NCBI RefSeq assembly: GCF_000165835.1
Contig: NC_014640.1
Span: 6,820,001-6,884,000, forward strand
Length of the DNA: 64,000 nucleotides
Source of the DNA: Achromobacter xylosoxidans A8
GTDB taxonomy: Bacteria; Pseudomonadota; Gammaproteobacteria; Burkholderiales; Burkholderiaceae_B
Reading direction: 5' to 3'
The notes beneath the pieces are model-generated. The model was not told the DNA's origin. It did no database searches and saw only the letters and a list, made by a program, of their open reading frames with translations. The translations under genes and the position numbers were made by a program. Within the stretch, counting starts at the first letter, position 1. Every line of letters begins with the position of its first letter. Positions 46,675 to 56,195 of the stretch are shown one piece after another.

Positions 46675-47235
46675 CTAAAAAGGCCACCACGAACGGCTGC
46701 GATCCACTTCTTCCAGCCCGTCGCGCTTGACCGCGACTTTCACCGTCTCCTCATTCGGCGAAAACTGCCAGACCTTGTACATATTGGTGTTCTGCGCCTC
46801 GGGCAGCGCCACCAGCAGCCGCCACTTGCTCTGCTCCAGTTCGCGATAGGCCGCCACCACGCCCACCACGCGCGCCTCGGCATTGCCGGGGTACTGCACC
46901 ACCTTGGTCTCGCCCGGCTTCAGGATCACCTGATCGACATTGAGCAGCTCAGCGCCCAGCGCCGCATGCGCATCGCCCTGCAAGGTGAAAAAGTCGCGCG
47001 ATTCGAAGATGCTGGCTGACTTCAACTCGTAGATCGTCACCTGCACCGGCGACGGCCTGCCGCCCGCGTTCTGGTTGACTTTGGGATCCGCGCGCAGCTC
47101 GATCGCATAAGGCACGGGCACGCGCCTGGCCGTCGACGAACATGCCGCGAGCAGCGCTGCCGCCAGCACACCCGCAAGAATCGCCACGATGCGTCGCCGT
47201 CCCGTCGGAATCATTCGTAGGCATGGACTGCTCAT
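46675..47235 (-). CDS. tssJ: T6SS outer-membrane lipoprotein TssJ
   Basis: This 186-residue protein has a twin-arginine-like basic start, a hydrophobic signal and a lipobox (LAAALLAACSS). The beta-sandwich domain contains PVQVTIYELKSASIFESRDF and ends RSRSWWPF. It anchors TssM to the outer membrane. The ATG at 47235 has CGAGG upstream. It is the first gene of the minus-strand tssJKLM run, divergent from a lipoprotein gene. Confidence 0.92.
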   Translation of the reverse strand: MSSPCLRMIPTGRRRIVAILAGVLAAALLAACSSTARRVPVPYAIELRADPKVNQNAGGRPSPVQVTIYELKSASIFESRDFFTLQGDAHAALGAELLNVDQVILKPGETKVVQYPGNAEARVVGVVAAYRELEQSKWRLLVALPEAQNTNMYKVWQFSPNEETVKVAVKRDGLEEVDRSRSWWPF

Positions 47236-47353
47236 AGGACCTCGGAAATAAAAGTACACACGTCTGTTACGCCGCGACGCATACCTTGCACGACGGGCCG
47301 CTATCATCGGCGGAATGACCAGGCCTACCCACCCCGAACGACACGCCCGCGCC

Positions 47354-47725
47354 ATGAAACAGCCCGCACGCATCAGCTTGATATCCGCTCTCGCCCTGCT
47401 CGCCGCCTGTGCCGCCACGCCATCGCCGCAGGCCGTGGACGCCTTGCAGCAGGTCCGCGACGAATATGCCGCCAGCCGCTTCGGCGCTGTCGTGCGTACC
47501 GTGGCGACTTCCGACGCGCTGGCGTCCGCGCCCACGCCCACGCGGGTGGAAGCCCTCAAGCTGCAAGCCTTCAGCTACTGCGTGACCAACTACCGCCAGC
47601 TGTGCGAGGACAGCTTCGTCCGCATCCTGCAGCTGCAACCCTCGTTCCAGCTTGCGCCGAATGAGGCCGGACATCCCCTGTGGGGACCGGCTTTCCAGGC
47701 GGCGCAGGCGTCCCAGACTCGCTAA
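47354..47725 (+). CDS. TssQ-like T6SS-associated lipoprotein
   Basis: This 123-residue protein has a lipoprotein signal (ISLISALALLAACAAT) followed by a helical tetratricopeptide-like segment (VDALQQVRDEYAASRFGAVV, then ALKLQAFSYCVTNYRQLCED). Lipoproteins of this shape occur in Burkholderiales T6SS loci and are annotated as TssQ family; I assign it by likeness and position. The ATG at 47354 is chosen to place the signal at the N-terminus. It lies 27 bp before the FHA gene. Confidence 0.7.
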   Translation: MKQPARISLISALALLAACAATPSPQAVDALQQVRDEYAASRFGAVVRTVATSDALASAPTPTRVEALKLQAFSYCVTNYRQLCEDSFVRILQLQPSFQLAPNEAGHPLWGPAFQAAQASQTR

Positions 47726-47752
47726 CGCGCCGACGGCGCCCAGGAGACAGGC

Positions 47753-48514
47753 GTGAAACTCATCGTGTTCCAGCGTGCCGGCGATCCGGCCTTCGACCCC
47801 ATCCACGCCGTGTTCACGGCGCCCGGCGCCACGATAGGCCGCAGTCTCGACAATCACCTGGCCCTGCCCGATCCCACGCGCGCCATCTGCCGCGTGCAGG
47901 CGGCGATCCGCGTCAACGACGCGGACGCCGGCTTTGTGCTGAACCTGAGCAGCATGAGCGCCGTCAGCGTCAATGGCCAGGCGCTCGCGCGGGACCAGGA
48001 AGTGCCGCTGAATCCCGGCGACGAATTGCAGATCGGCGATTACCGGCTGCGGGCAGATACGGGCGCGTCCGAAGCGGCGGTAGCCGCTACGTCCGTGGTC
48101 GCCGACGACGACATCTTCAGCGACCTGATCGGCCCGGGCACCTTGCCCGTGGGCAGCGCGCCGGACGTCTCCACGCATCCCTTCGATCTGGACTCCGCCC
48201 AGGCGCGCAATCCGGAAGACCCCTTGCGCCACCTGCCGCCCGGCGATGGCGCGGTGGCGAGCGCGCTCACCGATCCCCTGGCGCTGTTCGACGCGCCCGG
48301 CGATGGCACGCCCAGCATCTTCTCGGACGGCACCCCGTCCGCCCTGCCCGCCGACGATGCGCTGGCCGAGCACCGCGCCCATCCCGTCGATGATGCCTTG
48401 GGCCGTCCGCGCGAGTCCGCGGACCATCGCAGCGCATCCGACCATCTGCGGGAGATCGGCGGCTACTTGCGGCCCGCGCCCGTCAAGCCAGAGCCTGGCG
48501 GCCAAGACCGCTGA
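47753..48514 (+). CDS. T6SS FHA-domain protein
   Basis: This 253-residue protein has an N-terminal FHA domain (about 1-105): ATIGRSLDNHLALPDP carries the phosphothreonine-binding Arg-Ser, followed by SSMSAVSVNGQAL and GDELQIGDYRLRA. The rest is acidic and disordered-looking, ending in a short basic tail. It lacks the long C-terminal domain of classical TagH. CAGGAGA precedes the GTG start. FHA proteins read threonine phosphorylation in T6SS control, yet the only kinase-like gene here is catalytically dead. Confidence 0.85.
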   Translation: MKLIVFQRAGDPAFDPIHAVFTAPGATIGRSLDNHLALPDPTRAICRVQAAIRVNDADAGFVLNLSSMSAVSVNGQALARDQEVPLNPGDELQIGDYRLRADTGASEAAVAATSVVADDDIFSDLIGPGTLPVGSAPDVSTHPFDLDSAQARNPEDPLRHLPPGDGAVASALTDPLALFDAPGDGTPSIFSDGTPSALPADDALAEHRAHPVDDALGRPRESADHRSASDHLREIGGYLRPAPVKPEPGGQDR

Positions 48515-48518
48515 AGTC

Positions 48519-51128
48519 TCAGGCGTAGTCATAACGGAACTCCCCGTCGGCGGCTGACAGGCCTACCCTGCTCAGCCTGCGGTCCTGCATCGAAGCGCCC
48601 AGCAGCTCCCGGCTGATCCTGGGCAGCACCGTGTTGGTGAGCACGGCATCCACCATGCGCGCCCCCGACTCCACTTCGGCGCATCGCGCCACGACCAGCG
48701 CGGTGGCTTCGGGCGTCACCTCCAGCACGATGCCGTGGTGCTCCGACAGGCGGCGGCGCACGCGCTCGAATTGCAGGTCCACGATGCGTGCCAGCATGGT
48801 GTCCGGCAACGGCAGGTACGGCACCGCGACCAACCGCCCCAGCAGAGCGGCCGGAAAGGCCTGCAGCAGCTGCTCGCGCAATGCCGCGGCCAACGCGACG
48901 CTGTCCGGCAACAGCTCCGGGTCGCGGCACAGCGCCGCGATGCGGTCCGCACCCACGTTGGAGGTCAGGATGATCACCGCGTTGCGGAAATCGATGTAGC
49001 GCCCCTCGCCGTCCTCCATCCAGCCCTTGTCGAAGACCTGGAAGAAGATCTCATGCACGTCGGCGTGCGCCTTCTCCACCTCGTCCAGCAGCACCACGCT
49101 GTAGGGCCGCCTGCGCACCGCCTCGGTCAGCACGCCGCCCTCGCCATAGCCCACGTATCCAGGCGGCGCGCCCTTGAGCGTGGACACCGTATGCGACTCC
49201 TGGAACTCGCTCATGTTGATCGTGATCAGGTTCTGCTCGCCACCGTAGAGCGCTTCGGCCAGGGCCAGCGCGGTCTCCGTCTTGCCGACGCCGCTGGGGC
49301 CGCAGAGCAGGAACACGCCCACCGGCTTGTCCGGGTCGGTCAAGCCGGCACGAGAGGTCTGGACCCGGCGCGCCACCGCCTCCAGCGCTTCGCGCTGGCC
49401 GATCACCCGCGTCGACAGCGTATCCGCCAGATCCAGCACGGCGCGCGCCTCGTCCCGCAGCATGCGGCCCACGGGGATGCCGGTCCAGTCGGCCACCACC
49501 GCCGCGACCGCCGCCGCGTCGACCGCGCAATGCACCATCGCCGTCTCGCCCTGGCTGGCCGCCAGCGCTACGCGCGCCTGCGCCAACGCGCGGCGCTGGT
49601 CTTCCTGCGCATCGGACGCAGCAAGGTCCAGCGTCTTGCGCAATGTCAGCACATGCCCGGCCAACGCACGTTCCGACTCCCAGCGCGCCGCCAGCGTCCG
49701 CTCATCGTCCGCGGCGCCGGCCTGCTCGGCCGCCAGGCGCTGGATCCGCTGCGCGTCGCCTTCGCCCAGGCGCAGTTCACGTTCGGCGATGCGCTGCGCC
49801 AACTCCAGTGCCTGGACCCGCCTGCGCGCGTCCTCCAGGCTGGGCGGCACCGCATGCTGGCTGACCGCGACGCGCGCGCAGGCCGTGTCCAGCAGCGCCA
49901 CCGCCTTGTCAGGCAGCTGGCGCGCGGGAATATAGCGATGCGACAAGGTCACCGCCGCCTCGATCGCCTCGTCCAGCAGCAGCACGCCATGATGGGCCTG
50001 CAGCGTTTCAGCCAGGCCCCGCAGCATGCCGAATGCACGCGCCTCGTCGGGCTCGTGCACCTGGACGACCTGGAAGCGGCGGCTCAGCGCGGGGTCCTTC
50101 TCGATGTACTTCTTGTATTCCGACCAGGTGGTGGCGCCTATGGTGCGCAGCTGGCCGCGCGCCAGCGCAGGCTTCAACAGGTTGGCCGCGTCCCCTGTGC
50201 CCGCGGCGCCGCCTGCGCCCACCAGCGTGTGGATCTCGTCGATGAACAGCACCACCGGCCGCTCGCTGGCCTGCACCTCGTCTATGACGCCGCGCAGCCG
50301 TTGCTCGAACTCGCCCTTCACGCCCGCGCCCGCCTGCAACAGGCCGATGTCCAGCAGATACAGCGCAACGTCGCGCAGCTGCGGTGGCACCTCTCCCGCC
50401 GCCAGGCGCAGCGCCAGGCCTTCCACCACGGCCGTCTTGCCGACGCCGGCCTCGCCGGCCAGTAGCGGGTTGTTCTGGCGCCGCCGCATCAGCACATCGA
50501 TGAGCTGGCGGATTTCCTCGTCGCGTCCGGATACCGGATCGATCTCGCCCGCGCGCGCGCGAGCGGTCAGATCGACCGCGAAGCGCGCAAGCGCGGAACC
50601 GCCCTCGCCCGGCGCCCCGGCGGCGGCAACGGACGCCGCCTCGGCCGCGTCTTCCGGCGAGCCCTGCACGATCTCTTGCAGCTGTTCCAGCAGCGTATCC
50701 GGCACGATGCGCGAGAACTGCGCCGACATGCCCAGCAGCACGTGGCGCAGCGCGTAGGTCCGCGCCAGTCCCGCCAGCAGATGGGCGCTGCGGATGCGTG
50801 CCGCGCCATAGCGCAGCGACCCCAACACCCAGGCCCTTTCGACTGCGTGATCAATGTGTTCGGACAGATCGGACACCGAACCCGCCCCGGCCGGCAGGCG
50901 GTCCAGCTCCGCCGTCAGGTCGGCTTGCAATGCCGCCATGTCCAGTCCGAAGCGGCGCGCAATCCGGTGCAGGTCGCTGTCTTGCGCATGCAGGATCTGA
51001 TGCACCCAATGCACCAGTTCCACATAGGGATTGCCGCGCAGCTTGCAGAACGCGGTGGCGCCCTCCAGCGTCTGGTAGAGCAGCGGATTGAGCTTTCCGA
51101 AGAGGTCGATGCGGCCGATATCCGACAT
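48519..51128 (-). CDS. clpV: T6SS sheath-recycling ATPase ClpV (TssH)
   Basis: This 869-residue AAA+ unfoldase disassembles contracted TssB/TssC sheaths. An N-domain (about 1-150) contacts TssC. The first AAA module has Walker A GEAGVGKT (225-232) and Walker B VLFIDEIHT. A middle coiled coil follows, then a second module with GPSGVGKT near 610 and VVLLDEVEKAH. All ATPase motifs are intact. It is last in the tssA-to-clpV run and converges with the FHA gene. Confidence 0.95.
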   Translation of the reverse strand: MSDIGRIDLFGKLNPLLYQTLEGATAFCKLRGNPYVELVHWVHQILHAQDSDLHRIARRFGLDMAALQADLTAELDRLPAGAGSVSDLSEHIDHAVERAWVLGSLRYGAARIRSAHLLAGLARTYALRHVLLGMSAQFSRIVPDTLLEQLQEIVQGSPEDAAEAASVAAAGAPGEGGSALARFAVDLTARARAGEIDPVSGRDEEIRQLIDVLMRRRQNNPLLAGEAGVGKTAVVEGLALRLAAGEVPPQLRDVALYLLDIGLLQAGAGVKGEFEQRLRGVIDEVQASERPVVLFIDEIHTLVGAGGAAGTGDAANLLKPALARGQLRTIGATTWSEYKKYIEKDPALSRRFQVVQVHEPDEARAFGMLRGLAETLQAHHGVLLLDEAIEAAVTLSHRYIPARQLPDKAVALLDTACARVAVSQHAVPPSLEDARRRVQALELAQRIAERELRLGEGDAQRIQRLAAEQAGAADDERTLAARWESERALAGHVLTLRKTLDLAASDAQEDQRRALAQARVALAASQGETAMVHCAVDAAAVAAVVADWTGIPVGRMLRDEARAVLDLADTLSTRVIGQREALEAVARRVQTSRAGLTDPDKPVGVFLLCGPSGVGKTETALALAEALYGGEQNLITINMSEFQESHTVSTLKGAPPGYVGYGEGGVLTEAVRRRPYSVVLLDEVEKAHADVHEIFFQVFDKGWMEDGEGRYIDFRNAVIILTSNVGADRIAALCRDPELLPDSVALAAALREQLLQAFPAALLGRLVAVPYLPLPDTMLARIVDLQFERVRRRLSEHHGIVLEVTPEATALVVARCAEVESGARMVDAVLTNTVLPRISRELLGASMQDRRLSRVGLSAADGEFRYDYA

Positions 51129-51142
51129 GGCAGGGTGGCGCG

Positions 51143-52246
51143 TCAGGCGCGCGTGGTCGTTGAGGTTGAAGCCGGCAAGCGGCCACGCGGCGGGATACGG
51201 CCGCGGCTTTCATAATCCAGCAGGAGATCGCCAGCTTCGCCTTGCTCGGGCCGGCGCTTGCCCAGCCACGAAGAGAGGCCCAGCGGTCGCTGCGCCCCAA
51301 GGGCCAGTCCGCGCGCATCCTGCGCACGCAGCACCGGGCGCAGATCCCAGGCCAGCTCCATGCCGATGTAATGCCTGACCCAATGCGTCAGCTGCCGGGC
51401 GCGCTCGCCTCCAGGCAGAAAGCTCTGGTAGTCCGCCAGCGCCAAGGGACCGATCTCGATGCGGAACTTGTGCTGGGCATCGCGCACCGCGATCCCCAGC
51501 ACGGTGTCACGCCCCAGCCCCGCCAAGCCGCCCAGCCCCAGTCGCTGTGCCGGTTCCAGGCGGATCCACTGCGGCACGAACTCGCGGATGCGCACCGGCA
51601 GGCCGAAGAACGATTGCAGGATGTGCTTGAGTCCTTCCGGATTGCGGGTCTGGCGCGTCAGATGCCCCGCCATGTGGTACTTGGCATGGTCCAGCACGGC
51701 GTCGCGGCGCCGCATCGACGGTTCGCCCATGTGCAGCAGGCTGGCCACGTAGCGCGTGAAGCGCTCATCCTTGCGATCCAGGCTGACCGTGCTCTGCGCA
51801 TCGGCCCAGGCGCGGTAGAACAGCAGGATGAGCCGATGGTGGAACACGTCCGCGAATGCAGACAGCGTGCGGTCGCCGTGATGCGCCATGCGCTCGCGAG
51901 CGTGTTCCGTCAGATGCAGAGGCAAGGGCCCGTTCGGACCGAACAGGCCGAAGCTGAATATCGACAGTTCCGCGGGCTGGCCGCCCATGGCTGCGCGCGC
52001 GCCCGCTACGGTGGATGGCGCGAATGCCATCGACGGCTCCTGCCGCAGCCGCACGGGTTCGTGGCGCGCGACCGTGTCGCGGCCCAGCGGCTTGCGCGCC
52101 CCGGAGAGCGCATCTATCCAGCGCAAGGCATGGAACAGGTCGTGGGCGTGCGGTTCGCGCTCCAGCGCGCGCCACCATTGCGCCAGCGCGCCGTCTGGCG
52201 CGGCGGGCGGATTTTCGGCAGCGGCAAGGGGTTGGGCGATGTCCAC
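51143..52246 (-). CDS. tssG: T6SS baseplate protein TssG
   Basis: This 367-residue wedge protein pairs with TssF. HALRWIDALSGARKPLG is followed by PVRLRQEPSMAFAPSTV and FGPNGPLPLHLTEHARER, the best-conserved TssG stretch. It ends in a basic Arg/Thr-rich tail. It starts 4 bp after the DUF3540 gene and stops 14 bp before clpV. Confidence 0.93.
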   Translation of the reverse strand: MDIAQPLAAAENPPAAPDGALAQWWRALEREPHAHDLFHALRWIDALSGARKPLGRDTVARHEPVRLRQEPSMAFAPSTVAGARAAMGGQPAELSIFSFGLFGPNGPLPLHLTEHARERMAHHGDRTLSAFADVFHHRLILLFYRAWADAQSTVSLDRKDERFTRYVASLLHMGEPSMRRRDAVLDHAKYHMAGHLTRQTRNPEGLKHILQSFFGLPVRIREFVPQWIRLEPAQRLGLGGLAGLGRDTVLGIAVRDAQHKFRIEIGPLALADYQSFLPGGERARQLTHWVRHYIGMELAWDLRPVLRAQDARGLALGAQRPLGLSSWLGKRRPEQGEAGDLLLDYESRGRIPPRGRLPASTSTTTRA

Positions 52247-52250
52247 CGTC

Positions 52251-52886
52251 CTATCCCATGTGGATCTGCTTGGCGTCCACCTTGACCAGGTCGCCGCCCG
52301 TCACCATCGTGTAGGCCGCGTGCAGCCGCGCGCTCTGCTCAGCCTGGAAATCGATGGCGCCGGCGCGCACCTGGTCCATCTCGCTGACGCTGCGCAGCGA
52401 CAGCCGCGCCATCAGGGTCATGCGGTCCAGCACCGCCTCATAGTTCCGGCCCACCAGACGCGTCTCACCCACGGTGGCATGCAGCTGCTTCGCCACCATG
52501 CGCATGCTGCCGCAGGTATGGCGTTCTTCCTCGGCTTCCACCGCGTACTCGGACGCGCGCACGCGCACGGCGCGCTCGCTCTCCAGCAGCACCTCGCCGC
52601 TGCGCGAACGCAGTACCAGTTCGCCCTCGGCTTGCAGCGTGGTGCGCCCCGGATCGGCCTGCACGGTGATGGCGATCAGGTAGACCCGGGCGGGGTCCGG
52701 GCCACTGATCAGCACCTCGTCGCCCGGTTGCGGCTCCAGCAGGCAGCTGGCGGCGCGCTGCGCGGTCCAGACACGGCCGTCGCAAGCCACCGCGTAGCTG
52801 CCGTCGGGTTCGCGGCGCAGCAACTCGCCCAGCAGATGGACGGGGTCGTAAGCCATGCGGCTCAGAGGTGTCGCGGACTTCATCAT
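52251..52886 (-). CDS. DUF3540 protein inserted between tssF and tssG
   Basis: This 211-residue protein matches DUF3540: an N-terminal oligonucleotide-binding-like part (WTAQRAASCLLEPQPGDEVL), then a repeat-rich beta part (GELVLRSRSGEVLLESERAV), then a helix ending in KQIHMG. AAGGAG precedes the double ATG at 52886. DUF3540 genes usually sit beside vgrG, DUF2169 and PAAR genes and are thought to aid spike or effector loading. Here it lies between two baseplate genes. A DUF2169 gene is present 10 kb away, next to vgrG. Confidence 0.82.
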   Translation of the reverse strand: MMKSATPLSRMAYDPVHLLGELLRREPDGSYAVACDGRVWTAQRAASCLLEPQPGDEVLISGPDPARVYLIAITVQADPGRTTLQAEGELVLRSRSGEVLLESERAVRVRASEYAVEAEEERHTCGSMRMVAKQLHATVGETRLVGRNYEAVLDRMTLMARLSLRSVSEMDQVRAGAIDFQAEQSARLHAAYTMVTGGDLVKVDAKQIHMG

Positions 52887-52911
52887 GCGCTCCTTTTTGT
52901 GTGCACAGGCC

Positions 52912-54816
52912 CTAGACCACGGGCCGGCGTCCCATGCGGGGCTGGTAGCGGGCGATCTCACCGCGCTGCAGGCTCGAGAGGACCAGCTCCGACATCAGAT
53001 TGATCGATACGTGGCGCGCGAAGAACTGCTCCAGCACGGCGCCGAACAAATAGGGGCTGATGCCCGAAAACGCCGTCTCGTCCACCTGCAGCGCAATGCG
53101 CACGCCGCGCCCATGGACGATGGGGCCTGGCACCGGCAGGCGATGATGCACCGGCGTGGCGCTGACATGCCGCAGGCCGGCGATGTGCCGGCGCGTGGCG
53201 GGCTCGGCCAGGCTGCCGTAGACGTGCAGCATCTCGCGCAGGGTTTGCGCGCCCTGCTCTGCGTCCAGGTCAGTCAGGCTCAAGTAGTTCAGGCCCAGGT
53301 GGCTGATCAGATGCCAGGTCGCGGCATTCTCCGCCAGCGCAGCGCGCGGCCGCGTGGGTCCGTGCAGCACCTTCACCGAGCGCACCGGCGCCGACACGCG
53401 CAGGGTCATGTCGGTCTCGGTCCCAAGCGGCAGCAGCAACGCCAGATCGCGGTTGGTGCACAGGGTTTCCAGGGTCAGGTGGCGCAGGTCACCGGAAAAC
53501 GGCGCTTCCCGCCGGTCCACCAGCGACAGGAACACCTCGCTGCCGATGTAGCCGCTGCGGGTGCCGTTGCGCTGCGCAATGTCCGAAACCAGCCGCGCCT
53601 CGCGGCGCACGGAAAAGTAGGCGCCGTGCTCGTCGGGATCGCTGCCCAGCGAGCCATAGAATGGCCGGAACTCCTGCTCCTGGCGCTGTGCGGAAGCGTG
53701 GCCCGCCACGCGCGTCACGCCGTAGACCTCGTAGTCCAGCGGGCGGCTGCGGTCGATGACCACGTGGTACTCGGAAGTCCTGGGGGTTACCGCCACGCGG
53801 TCCGCCCGCTTGGCGAACAGGTTGATCACCGGCGCGCAATGCAACGCCAGATTGGCGGCCGATATCGCGCCCTCCAGTTCCGGCGCCGCCATCGAGAACA
53901 ACAGGGTCAGGTCGAATGCGCGGGTCTCGCGCTGCGCGCCTTGGGGCATCGCGGGCGTGCGCAGCCCCCGCTTCAGTCCGTTGATGCTGAAGAACAGATA
54001 GCGCTGCGCGAACGCGAAGTACTCTTGCAGCAGCCGGTAGCCCTGGAACACGCGCGCGTCGCCCGGCAACAGCGCCTGCTCGTCGGCAAAGCCTTCATGG
54101 CGCACCGCGCCCGGGGGCAGCCTGTTGATCCAGGCTAGCGGCCGTGCGGCGTCATGGCCCAGCACCGCCACGGTATGCCCCATCACGACTTCCAGCAGGC
54201 GCTGCATCTGCAGGTCCTGGCCGTTCAAGTGAAACACCAGTTGATCGAGATCCAGGTCTTCCAGCCGTTGTCCGCCGCATACCTCTATCCGGATACGCAG
54301 CGCGCTCAGCACCCGCGCGGTGCGCCCCGTCAGACCCAGGCGCGCCAGCGGCAGATCCTGCGGCGCGGCTGTGAACTCCGCCTGCGTGACCTGCAGGGGC
54401 CACAGGCGCAGGGCGTGGCCGGTGGTGAAGTCGCAGGGCGTCTGCTCGCCGCGCGCCACGCGGCCGCGCAGCAACGTGCCGCGTGGCAGCTCGAAGCCTC
54501 CCGCCAAGGTGCCCTCGTTCATGCTGGGCGCAAACTGCACGATGGCCATCGCTGGCGTGGGCGCCAGGTAGTTGGGGTACACCACCTCCAGCAGCCGTTG
54601 CGAGAAACGCGGAAATTCCGCATCCATCTTCATATGGATGCGGGCAGTCAGAAAGCTGAAGCCCTCCAGCAAGCGCTCGACATAGGGATCGGCCACCTCG
54701 GTCGCATTCATGCCCAGGCGTCCGGCCACCTTGGGATGGGCTTGCGCGAATTCCGCGCCCAGCTCCCGCAGATAGACCAGTTCCCGGTTGTAGTAATCCA
54801 GCAGGCGATCGTCCAT
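52912..54816 (-). CDS. tssF: T6SS baseplate protein TssF
   Basis: This 634-residue protein begins MDDRLLDYYNRELVYLRELG, the TssF signature, followed by VAGRLGMNATEVADPYVERL. It forms the wedge with TssG and TssE. The start overlaps the tssE stop (TGATG), and the product ends with a basic RRPVV. Length is normal. Confidence 0.95.
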   Translation of the reverse strand: MDDRLLDYYNRELVYLRELGAEFAQAHPKVAGRLGMNATEVADPYVERLLEGFSFLTARIHMKMDAEFPRFSQRLLEVVYPNYLAPTPAMAIVQFAPSMNEGTLAGGFELPRGTLLRGRVARGEQTPCDFTTGHALRLWPLQVTQAEFTAAPQDLPLARLGLTGRTARVLSALRIRIEVCGGQRLEDLDLDQLVFHLNGQDLQMQRLLEVVMGHTVAVLGHDAARPLAWINRLPPGAVRHEGFADEQALLPGDARVFQGYRLLQEYFAFAQRYLFFSINGLKRGLRTPAMPQGAQRETRAFDLTLLFSMAAPELEGAISAANLALHCAPVINLFAKRADRVAVTPRTSEYHVVIDRSRPLDYEVYGVTRVAGHASAQRQEQEFRPFYGSLGSDPDEHGAYFSVRREARLVSDIAQRNGTRSGYIGSEVFLSLVDRREAPFSGDLRHLTLETLCTNRDLALLLPLGTETDMTLRVSAPVRSVKVLHGPTRPRAALAENAATWHLISHLGLNYLSLTDLDAEQGAQTLREMLHVYGSLAEPATRRHIAGLRHVSATPVHHRLPVPGPIVHGRGVRIALQVDETAFSGISPYLFGAVLEQFFARHVSINLMSELVLSSLQRGEIARYQPRMGRRPVV

Positions 54817-55367
54817 CAGGCACCACCCAGATCGCGCAGATCCATGTGGCCGCTCTCCAGGTCGATGTCCGTGCGGAACAGGAACTCGAGCGGCTGCGGC
54901 ACGCACCACAGCATGCCGCGTATCTCCAGGCTCAGCACGTTGTGGTGCTCCAGCGTGCCAGCGTCCGACACACAGCGCACTTCCACCGAAGAGCGCAGGA
55001 TGCGCGGCTCAAATGCGGCTATCGCTTCGCGGATCGACTCTTCCACGTCGATCCAATCGATCTCCGACATGCGCTTTCCCGCCATGGCCCGCACGCCGAA
55101 GTTCAGCGCGGAGGCGGCCACCGGCCGATGCGCCGACAAGTCCTGGGACGCCTGCAGGTTCACGGTATTGAGCAGCCAACGCAGGTCCCGCAGCACCGCC
55201 GCGCGCAACGCCTCATGCGTGAGCATGGCGTTTTCGCGCGGTTCCTCGCGCTTGGCGGGATCGTTATCCATCAGGCGATCCAGCAGCGACGGCTGCAGGC
55301 GGTCCCGCGCCGCGCGCTGGCCGCGCGACAGCGGTTCCCAATCGCCCGGACGGTCTGCGTGGCCCAT
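54816..55367 (-). CDS. tssE: T6SS baseplate protein TssE (gp25-like)
   Basis: This 183-residue gp25-like wedge protein has QPSLLDRLMDNDP near the start and LRRDLRWLLNT-type sequence (AAVLRDLRWLLNTVN). LNFGVRAMAG and the glutamate-containing VEESIREAIAAFEPRI core follow, then LSLEIRGMLW. Start and stop both overlap their neighbours in TGATG, so tagJ-tssE-tssF are translationally coupled. Confidence 0.94.
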   Translation of the reverse strand: MGHADRPGDWEPLSRGQRAARDRLQPSLLDRLMDNDPAKREEPRENAMLTHEALRAAVLRDLRWLLNTVNLQASQDLSAHRPVAASALNFGVRAMAGKRMSEIDWIDVEESIREAIAAFEPRILRSSVEVRCVSDAGTLEHHNVLSLEIRGMLWCVPQPLEFLFRTDIDLESGHMDLRDLGGA

Positions 55368-56182
55368 CACGCCAACTCCAGTTTGCGCACCTCGAGCAGG
55401 GCCGTTTCCGCGGCATCCGTCAGCCACATCTTCTGCCCCACGCCCGCATAGGTATCGCCGTGCAGCGTACGCCAATCGGTCGTCCTGCCCAGCTTGGCCG
55501 AGTCCGACAGTTCGACCATGCGCGAGCCCGGCGCCGCCGGGTAACGCGCCGGCACCAGGCCCTGCCGCGCCTGGCCATCGGTCAGTTCGATCTCGGCTTG
55601 CGCCCAGATCAGATCGCACAGGCCTTCCGGCGCCAGCAGGCGCACGCGCTTGAGTCCGGCAAAGGGCAGCCAGACATAACGCCCGCCCGTCAGGAACTCG
55701 AACACCGGACCGAGGCGGCTGTCGCCATCGCAGATCCACTGAAACGGCTGCGCCGCCTCTTGCGCCGCCAGCTCCAGCAGGCCGGCATGCGTGCTGGCTT
55801 CCTCGAAAGCCTTGCCGCGCAGCTCGGCGGCCTGGGCCGGCGCGGTGCCGTCCAGGCGCAGCGCCGATATCATGTCCCGCAGCCAATCGGCGGGCTCATC
55901 CAGCAGCGCAGGCTCGCCTTGCCCGGCGAGCACCGCCTCGCGTTCGCGCTCCGCCGCGATGGCGCTGGCATAGAGCACCTGCGTCGGGCGCGCCTGCGCA
56001 TTGAGATGCCCGCAGACGTCAAGTTGCTCGGCCGCGCGCGCCCAATCGCCCTGCACCGCCAGCAGCTGGAACAGCTGAGCGCGCAGGTCCGCGTCGGCGG
56101 GCTGCCGGCGCACCTGCGCCTGCAGCTCGTCCAACTGGCCAGCCAGGCTGAGCGCGCCGAAAGGAACGGCAGCTATGGACAT
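55367..56182 (-). CDS. tagJ: T6SS accessory protein TagJ (ImpE)
   Basis: This 271-residue protein has an N-terminal tetratricopeptide-like half (LDELQAQVRRQPADADLRAQ, LFQLLAVQGDWARAAEQLDV) and a C-terminal ImpE domain (FEFLTGGRYVWLPFAGLKRV, LHGDTYAGVGQKMWL). TagJ binds TssB and helps ClpV act in some systems. It sits between hcp and tssE. Confidence 0.9.
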   Translation of the reverse strand: MSIAAVPFGALSLAGQLDELQAQVRRQPADADLRAQLFQLLAVQGDWARAAEQLDVCGHLNAQARPTQVLYASAIAAEREREAVLAGQGEPALLDEPADWLRDMISALRLDGTAPAQAAELRGKAFEEASTHAGLLELAAQEAAQPFQWICDGDSRLGPVFEFLTGGRYVWLPFAGLKRVRLLAPEGLCDLIWAQAEIELTDGQARQGLVPARYPAAPGSRMVELSDSAKLGRTTDWRTLHGDTYAGVGQKMWLTDAAETALLEVRKLELA

Positions 56183-56195
56183 CGGTGCCTCCGCC

